Position numbers and translations under genes: made by a program. 64,000 nt of DNA from Raphanus sativus (taxonomy: Eukaryota; Streptophyta; Magnoliopsida; Brassicales; Brassicaceae), in assembly GCF_000801105.2 (NCBI RefSeq), contig NC_079516.1:25457043-25521042 (forward strand). Reading direction: 5' to 3'. Shown here piece after piece: positions 47,601 to 58,309 of this stretch. The notes below the pieces were generated by a model. That model was not told where the DNA came from, made no database searches, and saw only the letters and a list, made by a program, of their open reading frames with translations. The stretch's first letter is position 1; each line of letters begins with the position of its first letter.

Positions 47601-47615
47601 TGGTATCAGAGCGGG
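47601..47615 (+). other. Element E primer-binding site (initiator tRNA-Met)
   Basis: TGGTATCAGAGCGGG, two bases after the 5' LTR. It is a primer site, not a tRNA gene. Confidence 0.92.
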
Positions 47616-47822
47616 GGTTAAACCCACCGGTGCTGTCCCGGGTGGGTAGGTGTAGATCAAGAGTATTTTATATCCGGATTTCAAAGTGTTTTCAAAGTGT
47701 TTTCAAACTTTTATGAAATGAAATAACTTAAGGCACCATTCAGACCGAAGCTCCTCGCTTACTCGACAAGGTTAGTGAACTTTTTTGCAATCAGAATCTG
47801 ACGCACCATTCATTGTATCAGG

Positions 47823-49049
47823 ATGCCACCAAAGAACGCCAATGTTACTTCAACAATGACCACCGCCCAGAGAGCAACTCGGCGTGCGGCTAGAGCTGAA
47901 TCTCGTGCTACAAGTTTGAATGGAAGTTGTATCGAAGTTGAGATAGAGTTGAGGGACACATCAAGAGTGGTTCCGAAGAAGGGTCAAGTTCTTATGGATG
48001 TTGCAATGTTGGAGGAGTTGCAGATGTACAGAGAGGCCTTCCAAGGGTGAATGCCATGGAATTGTGGTGTTATAGGACGAGGAGTTGCACCACCTTCCAC
48101 GGGATCAGTTGCAAACACACCTCTAGCACCGGCGATAGTGCAAGGACCTACCTACTGGGATATGATGAAACACATGAAGAACATGCAGACAGAACTTTTC
48201 AGCGGAAGGGAGGATGCAATTGTTGCTGACAATTGGAGGAGGCAGCTGGTCAGAAACTTTGACTCAGCCAGATGCCCGCCTGAGTTTCGCAGAGACTTGG
48301 CTGTCCACCACCTAAAGGATGATGCGCTAGTGTGGTGGGAAGGCATAGTAGAAGACGTACAAGGACATCACGATCTGACTTGGACATATTTCCTTGAGGA
48401 ATTTAATTAGATGTACTTTCCACAGGAAGCAATTGATCGAATGGAAAGCCAGTTCCAAGATATTAAACAAGGGACTCGGAGTGTGAGAGAGTATGGCGAA
48501 GAGTTTAATAGGCTGAGAAGGTTCGCGGGGCATCACATGGGAAAGCGTGAACTTGTACGACGGTTCCCAAAAGGAATGAGGATCAAACTTAAGAACAGTT
48601 GCAACGTTCGAGAATATCAGAACATAAACGAGTTGATCGAGAAGGCATCAGAACAGGAAGCCGGGCTGGAAGAAGAACGTAGATAGAAACAGGTTACCCA
48701 ACCCAGAGCTGCAAAGCGGACCCGAGAGACAATAGAAGCCATGAACGTTGCTCCAAACCAAACTGTGTGTGGAAGGTGTGGCCGAAACCACACTGGTCAA
48801 TGCAAGGCATCATTGTGTTTTCAGTGCGGACAAGTGGGACACTTGAGGCGTAATTGCACACGACCTAGACGTGGGAATCCTCGGGCGCTGACTTACTTAC
48901 CATGTCAACAGTGCGGTCGATTTGGGCATCTAGAGGAAGACTGTTGGACACCACCAGCCATGGCGGGAGTAAGAGAACCACCACAACAGCCGCCTGAGCC
49001 ACAGAGGCAGACAGCGAGGTCAGGATTGTTTGTTGCCAGAAACCACTAG
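47823..49049 (+). pseudogene. Element E gag with two zinc knuckles, three in-frame stops
   Basis: Gag of a chromovirus-type Ty3/Gypsy element, which would bind and package the element RNA. The ATG at 47823 follows the primer site by about 200 bp. One reading frame runs to 49049, broken only by TGA (48048-48050), TAG (48408-48410) and TAG (48684-48686), with no frameshift. Domains: a basic N-terminus, then the retrotransposon gag core (FRRDLAVHHLKDDALVWWEG, YFPQEAIDRMESQFQDIKQG), then the CCHC knuckles CFQCGQVGHLRRNC and CQQCGRFGHLEEDC near the end. At least two stops fit C-to-T changes at CGA or CAG codons, as methylated silenced DNA tends to suffer (inference). No protease or RT follows in frame. 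Confidence 0.88.
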
Positions 49050-50364
49050 CAAGTTGGGCTAATTTCGGGTATGTATTTTCGTCTAACCTCGGGTTGCTTA
49101 AAAATTAAATGAGTTAATGTGATAGCCGCTGAGTCTAATAGTTTAGGACTAGTGAACTGCATGGTATCTTTAGTTGGGGGAAAGACTTCTAGAAACCAGG
49201 TCGATGTTAAAGTCAACGATCGTCGTACGAGCACCAAAGTTAACCCGCAGCTAGACCTGTAAGAAGATTCAAATTGGAGGCCAAGAGAATCGAGAACGAT
49301 AAACCAGAAATGAAAGTGGAGAATGCATCTACCACTAGTGAACTCATGTACGACCATATATTCCATTTAAGCATATCGATGTCAGCGTATGAGGCTTGTA
49401 CGGGATGCCATGTAGGACCCCTTTATGTTTGATCAAAAGTGGGGGAGAGCTGAGAATTAAAGTTGGAGAGGATCCATGAAACTACTAAGCAAGTGGAGCG
49501 GCATGATATGGGCTAAGAGAAGAACAAAACCGTGATAGGGTAACACCAGAAAGCACCATAGTGATGTGGAATTCGCATAGAGGATGCTAGGTAACTCAGA
49601 AAGAGAAATGAGAAATGAGAATGAGTATGTTAAAGAGTCAATGAACTTGTATGATGTTTTGTTTGGAACCCGAGAACGGGTGTGCGTCTAGAGTCTGATG
49701 TGATGAGAACCCGCGGGACAGTAGTCTAACAAGAGGTACCCGCGGGGAGTTAAGTGGAAAGACCATGAACGGACGGTGACCGCGAGATGCGGGATAGAAA
49801 ATGTGCCTACTGCGAGATGTGGGATATAAGAAGTTCCTACCGTGAGAGGCGGGATATAAAATGTGAAAAGGTGTCGTAAGGTCGATTCAATGACGAGTCG
49901 TGGCATAGTTACAACTATTGAGACGGACAGAGCCAGTGAGCCAACTGACTGCGACTCGGGTAGTCATTTAGGAAGCTGGAGGGACGAGGTCCAATGAGAG
50001 GCCGCCTTCCAGGTCAGGCCGGAACGCCATGACGAACACTGATTTCACAATGTATCCACGTGACAATTGAGGACATGAGTTGATTATTCATAACCATCAG
50101 TATAGGTGTGTCTTGACGTATCTATGGTCAGAATGCATGTTGAGTTTGTAAAACCGCAAGGAAGATGTATTTCAAGGGGAAATGACATGGATGGTATGGG
50201 AAAGGGATAGGATCTAAGAGGACGTTTGGATCTCCGTGAGGATTAGTGAACCGAGCTTGTTGCAGGAACCATTAGATTGCAAATGCTGAGTTAATTACCC
50301 GTTTGGGTTTCGGATGTTTAGGTTTGGAGTTTCGACACGATGAATTCGGGGACGAATTCCCATT
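49050..50364 (+). other. Non-coding interior of element E
   Basis: No long frame. A threefold imperfect repeat of TACCG(C)GAGATG.GGGATA occurs at about 49780-49862. The segment before the purine tract reads as a short chromovirus pol C-terminus. Most of pol is absent. Confidence 0.6.
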
Positions 50365-50378
50365 AAATGGGGGAGAAT

Positions 50379-51842
50379 TGTAACATCCCAAAACCCGGCC
50401 CGTTAAATTGTGTCAACTGAAAGGAGAAGCCCACTGGCAAAAAGCCCAAAAGGGAGAAACCCTAGGTTTCCCTTCCTATTTCCTATAAAAGGAGGTGCCT
50501 CCTTCCATTTTTCTCTGCAGAGAGAATAGAAGCGAAGCCCTATAGAGATTCCGAGCCAGCAGCCGTCAAGTGACCCGAACCCTATATCTAAGCCGCCTCT
50601 CTCCTCTCTCTCTCCCGTGCGTCTCTCTCTCTCTCATCCTCGGCGCCCTCTCTCTCTCTCTCTCCTTGCCGGTGGCCGATTGGTGGTGGTGGTTGTAGCC
50701 GATTCGTGGTGGTGATCAGATCTCGCATCTCCCTTGTTCTCCTTTTCCAGATCTATTTGGTAAGCCTCGGATCTCTTGCTTCTCCCTCGTTCTCTCTATG
50801 GTGTGTCACTGGGTGTGATAGATCTGATCCCTAATCCCCTTTTTCCCATATCATGTTGAGTGATAGTGCAGATCTGTGGTTGTACGGTTGACAGCTTCAC
50901 CTCCTAGATCTAGATTGTGTCATCGAGTAAGGCAAAGGTGAGGACTCAGTTGTGAACCTCTTTCATATTGGATAATGTCTCGGGCGTTAGTCCCTTGTTA
51001 GTGTTGCCTAGATCTAGGTCTGACTTGTGTTGATATGATGAAAGTATGATGGTTGTTGATTGATATGAAAGAACCTAGTGACTGATAGGTTTTAAAAGTA
51101 TAAACCGGTTGTGTGTTGGGATGAATGAGATGTGTGATAAGAATGAAAGTGTCGTGAATGAGATTATGAGTTTGAGATATCATTGAGAGTCGACGAGACT
51201 GTTGGGCGATGTGAACGCCGTCGATCAGTTATGTTTGGGCAATACAAATACCGTCGATCAGTTAAGTAGGGCGATGTGAACGCCGTCGATCAATTATGTT
51301 TAGGCAATACGAATGCCGTCCATCAATTTAGTGCGTTAGAACGCGTCGATGAAGAAGGGTGGTAACGATGGGGAGGAAGCCGTGATTTACGGTATGAGTT
51401 AGCAGCGCTGTCGATAACGATTAGGATCGCTCGTGGCGGAGACAGGTCCGCAGGCGATAGGTCATAATTGAGTCTAGTGTCTATGTTGTTTGAGATTGCT
51501 AAATGATATTAGTTTGTGACTTGTGTGTTGTATTATGTAATATGAAATGAGTTCGTAGGTTCCAAGAACCTACCCTCACTGAGTAATCCCAATTACTCAC
51601 CCCTCCTTCTTGTAGGTATGACCAAAGAGGAGCAGGAGCCGGAGTTGAAATGGTGCCATCGTTTTGAGTTTTCTTTATCTTTCTGAACCTTTATATTCAG
51701 GTTTCGTTTAAGTTTTCGTTGATTTCAATCTATAAGTTGAGTTTGGTTTTATGTAAGATAATTTATGCTTCAATAAAAGTTGTTAGACGAAAAGTGTTGT
51801 GTTTATAGTTTTAAGAAAGATTCTCGGGATAGGGATGTTACA
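50379..51842 (+). repeat. Element E 3' LTR, 1,464 bp
   Basis: TGTAACATCCCAAAACCC...GGGATGTTACA, a few percent different from the 5' LTR by eye. Confidence 0.93.
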
Positions 51843-52373
51843 GCAGTGATGGTGGTGCGGTGGAGGGAGGCGGCTGACTATCTTCTAGGGTTAAGAGTTT
51901 TTTTTTACAATTAGGTTTGGTTAAGTTTAATTAGGTTTGTTTAGGTTTAGTTAAACCGGTTAAATTAACTAAACCAGTTTATTATTTCTTTTTTTAGGAT
52001 TTGTAATATATTCATTCATGTATTTAAATATGCATTTGTACGTACTGGTTTTATATATATATATATATATATATTTTTATATTTATTTGTATTTTGATTT
52101 TGTGTTTTTTTATTTTTTTTTAATATCTTTAAAACAATTTGCAACGGTATTATTTTCTTGCGGATCTCTCGCTAATTTGCAAGGAAATGAGGCAACGAAA
52201 TGAGGTTCGTCGCAAATTTGCAAGGAACTATTTTTCTTCGCAAATTTGCAACGGAATTGCAAGCATTTTTAATTTGCGAAGGATATGTTTCCGTTGCAAT
52301 TCTGTTGCAAATAGCGATTTGCAATGGAATTGCGAGGGTTTCTTTTTTTACAAGAGACATGTTTTTTGTAGTG

Positions 52374-52630
52374 GAAGTATTGGTAATTGAACATGGTCAC
52401 GATATTTATAAACAGTAGTTACATGATGAACATTTTACAGACTTGCTATATAATCAGAATTTTTAAAAATCTTTCCCTTTTAATAGTATAGATTATTAAT
52501 ATATTTTCAGATCTACGTACCGCGAAAATTATTTCGCAGATAATAGTGTATATATATATATATATATTAACTTTTAAATACAAATCATGTATTTTTAATC
52601 TCACTCCGCGCAGGTGCGCGGATCCCCTAG
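52374..52630. mobile_element. Helitron termini (partial copies)
   Basis: A minus-strand Helitron 5' end (A|TCTATACTATTAAAAGGG) lies at 52492. A plus-strand Helitron 3' end, with hairpin CCGCGC-AGGT-GCGCGG (52606-52621) then CTAG|T, ends at 52630. Their partner ends were not identified, so these are fragments or one rearranged copy. An AT microsatellite lies between them (52548-52568). Confidence 0.55.
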
Positions 52631-53170
52631 TGTAATGATTAATTCTCATGTGTTTGATAAAGTCGAATTGGCCAGTTTAACTCTCGTATGATTAAGTGTT
52701 TAATCAGTTTTTAAAACGAAGTCGCTGAGAGAGTTAACAGACGTTTAGTTTTAAATCGAATTTAATAGTTGTTGACCCAACCCAATGCTTTATGTAACTT
52801 CTATAAACGATCCTAGAAATTCCTATCCAACATTTAACTTTTGTTTGTCTCTTTGCTTAAGAAAAGAAAAGAAAATAGCACATAAATTATTTGAACAATC
52901 ATTAAATTTTAATAACTGAAAATAGCACATAAATTAAAATGTCAAACGAATAAAAGGCAAAAATCAATGAAATAACTTGCTTCGTGTTTCCATTTACAAG
53001 TTTTATTATGTGAAGTTTTGAACCTGGAAAAAAAAATTAAAAGATCAATGAACATGTATGGGGTTCTCTGACCTCTGGAATGGCCGACTCATATAATGGA
53101 TTAGATAATAGATTTTATGAAAGTTTCCATTAAACTAATCCCCACTTATCATATAAACACTCTTTTAACC
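52631..53170. other. Intergenic DNA upstream of the thaumatin-like gene
   Basis: No gene or transposon end recognised. It probably contains the promoter of the downstream gene. Confidence 0.5.
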
Positions 53171-53180
53171 TTTTATATAT
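53171..53180 (+). promoter_or_regulatory. TATA box of the thaumatin-like gene
   Basis: TTTTATATAT, 55-64 bp before the ATG at 53235, implying a leader of about 30 nt. Confidence 0.6.
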
Positions 53181-53234
53181 CAAAATCACCACATTACCGG
53201 AACGACCAACAGACCAAGTGAAAAGCTAACGATA

Positions 53235-54698
53235 ATGTCTCAATTCTCAAAGATGGGTTTGGTCAAAGTCGCTTCCTTTCTCTTGGTGATTCTATTTCTC
53301 ATCAATGGTGGTTCCTTCACCACTTTCACCGTCGTTAACCAATGCAATTACACCGTCTGGCCAGGACTTCTCTCCGGCGCCAGAACCGCTGCCTTATCCA
53401 CCACCGGTTTCTCCTTAAACTCGTCCAAGTCACGAGTCATCTCCATACCCGCCTCCTGGTCCGGCCGCATATGGGCTCGCACGCTCTGCAATCAAAACGC
53501 CACCACCGGGAAATTTACTTGCGTCATAGGCGACTGCGGCTCTTCACAAGTAGAATGCTCCGGCGCCGGAGCCAACCCTCCGGCTACACTAGCCGAGTTC
53601 ACACTCAACGGCTCCGACAATCTTGATTTCTACGACGTCAGCCTTGTGGACGGTTACAACATCCCCATGATGATCTTACCACACGGCGGAGCTAATGGAG
53701 TCGGTAAATGCAACGCCACGAGTTGTGCGGCTGATCTCAACGGCGTTTGTCCTGCTCAGCTGAAAGTAACGGTTGATGCAGTGGCAGTGGCGTGCAAGAG
53801 CGCTTGCGAAGCGTTTGGAACGCCGGAGTATTGCTGTAGCGGCGCGTTTGGAACGCCGGACAAGTGTAAGCCGAGTGAGTACTCTGCTTTCTTCAAGAAA
53901 GCTTGCCCTACGGCTTATAGTTATGCTTATGATGATGGCACAAGCACCTTCACTTGCTCCGGTGCTGATTACGTAATCACTTTCTGTCCTCCTTCTCCAA
54001 GGTAAATTGTTTATTATTTTTTTTAGGAAATAAGGAAATTAATATATTAGCTCTGTTAATTAATGGAAATTAATATATTAGATTTGTTAATATTTAGAAA
54101 GTTGGTTATTTGAAAAAGAAATAGTTGTTTCGTTTGATATTTAGTTCAAAAAAATTCAAAAATATGTTATTTTCTGAATATTCTTTGTAGATTTAGTAAC
54201 GGGTTGTTCGTTTCTATAGAAGAAGAGTTTTGTTCGTATATTTTTATTAATTAATATACAGATTACTTCTATCTAGATTTGAAATATTTTTATTATTCTA
54301 TTAATGTACTTCATTGTTTGTTTTTCTTTTCTTTTTGACTGAATATTTCATTGTTTGTTTATAGTTCAGGGAGTGCATATGGGGATCCCAAACCGGAGGC
54401 GGTTAACGTTTCGGCCGCAGCTTCTCCGGACGCGTCACCTACCTTCTCAGTTCCATACATATTAGGCGTTTTAGCTAGGGCTGGGCAAAAAATCCGAACC
54501 CGAAAAACCGAACCGAACCCGATCCGAAAAAGTAGCACCAAACCCGAACCGAAATTGATTAAATATCCGAACGGGTTCAAAATTTCGGTATTTAAAGAAC
54601 CGAAACCGAACCCGATCCGAACCGAAATATTTCGGGTACCCGAATGTATCCGAAATAAAATTTATATACTTAAATATATACATTATTTTTATATATAA
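53235..54698 (+). CDS. Thaumatin-like (PR-5 family) protein with transposon-derived C-terminus
   Basis: Thaumatin-like proteins are secreted or anchored defence and cell-wall proteins; several bind beta-1,3-glucans. Exon 1 is 53235-54001, intron 54002-54364 (AAG|GTAAAT...TTTATAG|TTC), and exon 2 starts at 54365. An N-terminal hydrophobic signal (FLLVILFLING) precedes the mature start FTVVNQCNYTVWPG. The mature part has all 16 conserved cysteines, a variant family signature (FTCVIGDCGSSQVEC, where the usual T before GDC is I) and FYDVSLVDGYN. Exon 2 encodes a Ser/Ala/Pro linker and the start of a hydrophobic tail (FSVPYILGVLA) typical of GPI- or membrane-anchored members. There the frame enters the hAT element and ends at 54698, adding about 74 mostly basic residues. 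The original last codons, encoding VAVSWVNF and a stop, survive at 55165-55191. The globular domain should be intact; anchoring is probably lost. Confidence 0.88.
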
Positions 54699-55155
54699 TG
54701 TATATTAAAAATATTAAAAATATATAAGATACCTTTAAGTTTTTCAAAATACTCGAAAAATATATGCAAATAGTCAAAAGTAAATGTTTAAAATAGCTAA
54801 AGTATACTGAAAACACCAAAATAGTTAAATATCTATTGATTCTTTATCCAAATATTCAAAGAAAACCAATTTATATGTTAAATTAAGGTATTTTGACATA
54901 TATGTTATGAAAATTTATATGTGATATATTATCTTTCTTATAGATTTTGAAAATTTAAAGTATATAATGAATTTTGAAAATTTAAAAACATTTTAAATGG
55001 GTTATCCAAACTCGAACCGAACCCGTAAAGATCCGAACCGAACCCGAACCGAAATTTAGAAATATCCGAATGGGGCTGAAATCTTTGACCCCGAAAACCC
55101 GAAATCCGAATGGACTGAACCGAAACCCGAATGGGTATCCGAACGCCCAGCCCTA
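54476..55155. mobile_element. hAT-type non-autonomous element, 680 bp, in the last exon of the thaumatin-like gene
   Basis: Inverted ends TAGGGCTGGGC / GCCCAGCCCTA and a perfect 8-bp TSD GTTTTAGC (54468-54475 and 55156-55163). CCGAACC-rich ends and an AT-rich middle, as in 3001-3459 and 56345-56928. No transposase. Confidence 0.95.
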
Positions 55156-55191
55156 GTTTTAGCTGTTGCGGTATCTTGGGTGAATTTTTAA

Positions 55192-56344
55192 GTTCGTTCT
55201 AGTTTTTATTTTTATTTTAGTTTTATGTGATTGTGTTTCTTCCGATTCCATAGATTTAGAATAGTTATGGTTATGGAACATATTTTTTACATTTCATAAA
55301 ATAAATAGTTTTATAATTAAGTAAAGGGAAAATTGTAAAGACGAAATAAAATTTAAGCATAGTTGTCTCTTTATTATAAATCATTTTTTGCCCAATTTTA
55401 AAAGTTAATTAAATAAAAGTTTTATGAATCAATTGATTGAAAACCTTGATAAATCAAATTTTAAAATTACATTGTACTAAAGGTAGATTTCATATTCTAC
55501 GGAAAATTGGTTAGTAGAAAGTGAAAAGTGAATTCCAGATTAAACAAATTCGTCTACTTTTCTTAGAATGAAAAATCGACCTTTAATTAAAATTCTAAAT
55601 AGGAAAATGCAATTTCTACTAAAATAAAGATAACTACTTTTCAGTCGAACGAAGCTTCCACATTTATTACGTATTCTAAAACTTCTGAAATGCAAAATCT
55701 AAACATTATTCAGGCAGATACATAAAATATAAGGAAAATTGCCAAAAAGAGAATAAAAACTAGGTTATTGTCCTTTTAGTGTAAAACCATTTTTGTCAAT
55801 TTTTCTTTTTTTTACCCTTTGTATTTCTGAAACTAATGAAATAAATAATTTTGTGAATCAAAAATTATTAAAAATATAAACAATTAATAAAACACCCATA
55901 TACACAAGCTGGTAATTCTTTTTTTTGTTCAAAAACTTGATAAATATATATATATTTTTTTAAATACGTTCTACTAAAAGTAAAATGCGTTTTTTTACGA
56001 ATAGTATAATAGAAAATGATTTCTAAAATAAACATGTTCATCTACTTCTTTCAGAACGCTCGTTCTACTATTTACTAAATTTCTAAATAAGAGAAATGTG
56101 CATTCTACTAATCGTAAAGGTATCCACTTTCCTTTTGAAAGCATCTTCTACTTTTATAAAGTATTCGAACCAGATCAGATGCGTTTGTGCTGGGGTCGGA
56201 AGTTACATTAGAATTTCCAACTCTTCGTTTACTATTATACTAGATGATAATATGTGCCCTGCGTGGAGTAAATTATTTAAATATATTGTACTAAAATATT
56301 ATAAACAATATACATTTTGTTATCAGTAACGTTTTACATTTGAT
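55192..56344. other. AT-rich intergenic DNA
   Basis: 3' flank of the thaumatin-like gene, with repeated phrases such as TTTCTACT and TTCTACTAA but no gene. Confidence 0.5.
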
Positions 56345-56928
56345 TAGAGGTGGGCATTCAAGTACTATTTGGTTCGGTTCGGTTCGGTTCAGATCCTTAC
56401 GGTTTTAGTTCGGTTCGAATGTTTGCAGGTTTGAGTTTGGATAACCTATTTAATTGTTTTTTCAAAAATTAAAGTTCATATATATTTTAAGTTTTTCAAA
56501 ATATAAAAATAAAAATAATATATAATATATAAATTTGAATAATTTATGCCAAAATACTTAAACATAACATAAAAATTGGTTTAGTTCAAGTATTTGGATA
56601 GGAAATCAATAGATATTTTCTGTATTTTAGGTATTTTAAGTATTATTTAGCTATTTTAATATATACTTATAATTATTTGTATATATTTCCAAGTATTTTG
56701 AATAACTTAAAAACACCTTATATATTATTTTAGATATTAAATTTTAAAATAATTAATATATTTAAGTATATAAATTTAGTTCAGATACCCAAAATATTTC
56801 GGTTCGGAACATGTTCTGTTTGGTTTGAACTTATTCGGATATCTAACTAGTTTTGGTTAAAGTTCAGTACTATTCTTTGGATTAGATTTGGTTCAGGCTT
56901 TTGAATTCAGATTTTTTGTCCAGTCCTA
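56345..56928. mobile_element. hAT-like non-autonomous element
   Basis: Starts TAGAGGTGGGC and ends GTCCAGTCCTA, with GGTTCGG repeats next to the left end and GGTTCGG/GGTTTG blocks near the right, matching the elements at 3001-3459 and 54476-55155. The candidate 8-bp TSD is degenerate, so this copy is older. Confidence 0.65.
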
Positions 56929-57669
56929 TATTTTTATTGTAACAAAAATTTAAACGGAAATGATGATGGTTTATATTGATTTTGGATATGCAACAATTTT
57001 TAAATCAAAATACATTATATTACGGGGAAGTTTCAACTTTATCAATTCCAAAGTACCATTATTCATCTTTACCATTGTTAAAAAGACATTTTCAAAAATA
57101 CCTTATTCATTAAAATGTTAAAGACTTTTATACTATTATTTTTATATGCTCTTCAAAATTCTAACCCTAAACTCTAAATCCTAAATCCTCAACTCTAAGC
57201 CTTAAGTTTTGGTGTTGCTAGAGTTTTATTTAGTTATGTGCCATTTTTTTTTCTATTTTTACGTGTTTTGTTTTTAATATAGTTTAGACTTTGGTGAGTG
57301 CAAGAGAATATGATGGTTTTAGTAATGCTAAGGGTTCGTGGTTTCACATGGGTTATTGTTATCTAAGATTCTCTATAGTTTAGAATTTTTAAGCTGTTTT
57401 TTGTTATTCCATAGTTTGAAATTTTATTGGTTATAGTTTAACCATTACATGGGAGTTTTAGTAGAGCACTCAAGTTTTTTTTAGGTCAATTTGTTTAGTC
57501 CAAGTTACGAACTATTCGAGATAGGACTATTGTTTTTTATGGAGCTGCAGTCGCGCCCATGGATATATTCCCATTGTCAAGACCAAAGATAATCTGAAGT
57601 TTTCATCTCTCCTTGTTAAAATTAAAGTTTATTCCCGAAGGAATTTACTGATTTATTTTCTTCGACATA
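56929..57669. other. Intergenic DNA
   Basis: No recognised gene. Contains a short CTAAACTCTAAATCCTAAATC stretch near 57166. Confidence 0.45.
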
Positions 57670-57745
57670 GTGTCTACGACATGCGTGATCTGCTTTGATG
57701 ATTGTAGAACTGAGTGTTGCATTCCACGTTTGTTGTGTGGGGGGA

Positions 57746-58070
57746 GTATTAAAGATATGTTGGACCGGAATATATGTATCTTACGGACCAAAACTGTAAA
57801 GCTCGTGAAATCCATGAAACCCATGAAAATCCTCAAGATTAAAAGGAAAGACTTGAAAAGTAAGTTAATCAAAAGATATTCTTAGCATATTTTCATTAAG
57901 TGTTTAGGAAAGTTAACATTATTTAGCATTAACATTATGTTAATATATGCATGAGGGTTTTCTTCAAGTCTTTCCTTTTAGTTTTGAAGGTCTTCATTGG
58001 TTTCACCGGCTTTACATTCTTGATCCGTAAGATTCATATCTTCCGGCCCAACATATATCTCTAATAAATA
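57746..58070. repeat. Inverted duplication, arms of about 110 bp
   Basis: 57746-57860 matches the reverse complement of 57962-58070 at roughly 80% by eye (shared AAAAGGAAAGACTTGAA, ATCTTACGGA.CAA, AGATATGTTGG.CCGGAA), with a spacer of about 100 bp. Read outward from each side it encodes similar peptides (KRKDLKS / KRKDLKK), so a gene segment was duplicated head to head. Confidence 0.8.
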
Positions 58071-58113
58071 TCCAATCATGTCTTTATTGTTGGTCGATAG
58101 AGGTTAAGACATA

Positions 58114-58305
58114 ACTGTTGAAGAATTCGAGAAAGGCCATGTTGATTCAGAGAAATTCTTTAATGCTGTTCCCAACTGGTTCTATACTCTACATGGTCAA
58201 GAAAATAACCCATATCTCTTGAAATACGTTACATTTCTCTGTAACCAAACGGATCATATCATCGTGGTAGTAGCACGGTCTTGTCTTGATCATGTGGACG
58301 TATAG
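58114..58305 (+). pseudogene. Orphan exon-like ORF, 63 codons, not recognised
   Basis: An open frame with protein-like composition: TVEEFEKGHVDSEKFFNAVP, NWFYTLHGQENNPYLLKYV, TDHIIVVVARSCLDHVDV, then TAG. It has no ATG of its own and follows the inverted duplication closely, so it may be a later exon of the gene whose earlier exon lies in 57670-57885 (which contains CVICFDDC). I cannot name a family. A GTAGGGTGG junction near 58398 might begin another exon. Confidence 0.35.
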
Positions 58306-58309
58306 TTAT

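Larger units (their letters stand above)
44788..51842 (+). mobile_element. Chromovirus-type Gypsy element E (gag only), TSD GCAGT
   Basis: Flanked by GCAGT at 44783-44787 and 51843-51847. LTRs are 44788-47598 (with solo LTR D inside) and 50379-51842, each TGTAACATCCC...GATGTTACA. Initiator tRNA-Met primer site at 47601 and purine tract AAATGGGGGAGAAT at 50365-50378. The interior is 2.8 kb with one gag gene and no RT or integrase. The last codons before the purine tract (HDEFGDEFPLNG) resemble a chromovirus pol terminus, so most of pol was probably deleted. Confidence 0.93.
42053..52373. mobile_element. CACTA-like DNA transposon F (non-autonomous), hosting element E
   Basis: Terminal inverted repeats: left TACTACAAGAAAACATGTC, right (reversed) CACTACAAAAAACATGTC, close to the CACTACAAGAAAA consensus of Brassicaceae CACTA elements. 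Both subterminal regions (42080-42900, 43240-43330, 44150-44240, 52140-52350) are packed with TTTGCGAGGGATTTGCAAG-type motifs. The first base is mutated and no clean 3-bp TSD is left (CTG/GAA). Without E it is about 3.3 kb and shows no transposase. Confidence 0.72.

Noticed and set aside
47601..47615. tRNA-Met similarity (also at 23167-23182)
   Set aside because: Only the primer-binding complement next to LTRs; no cloverleaf.
57160..57200. Telomere-like CTAAACTCTAAATCC run
   Set aside because: Only a few imperfect units; not an interstitial telomere array.
57670..57885. Possible RING finger (CVICFDDC)
   Set aside because: Only one Cys pair is visible; no His or later zinc ligands with correct spacing.
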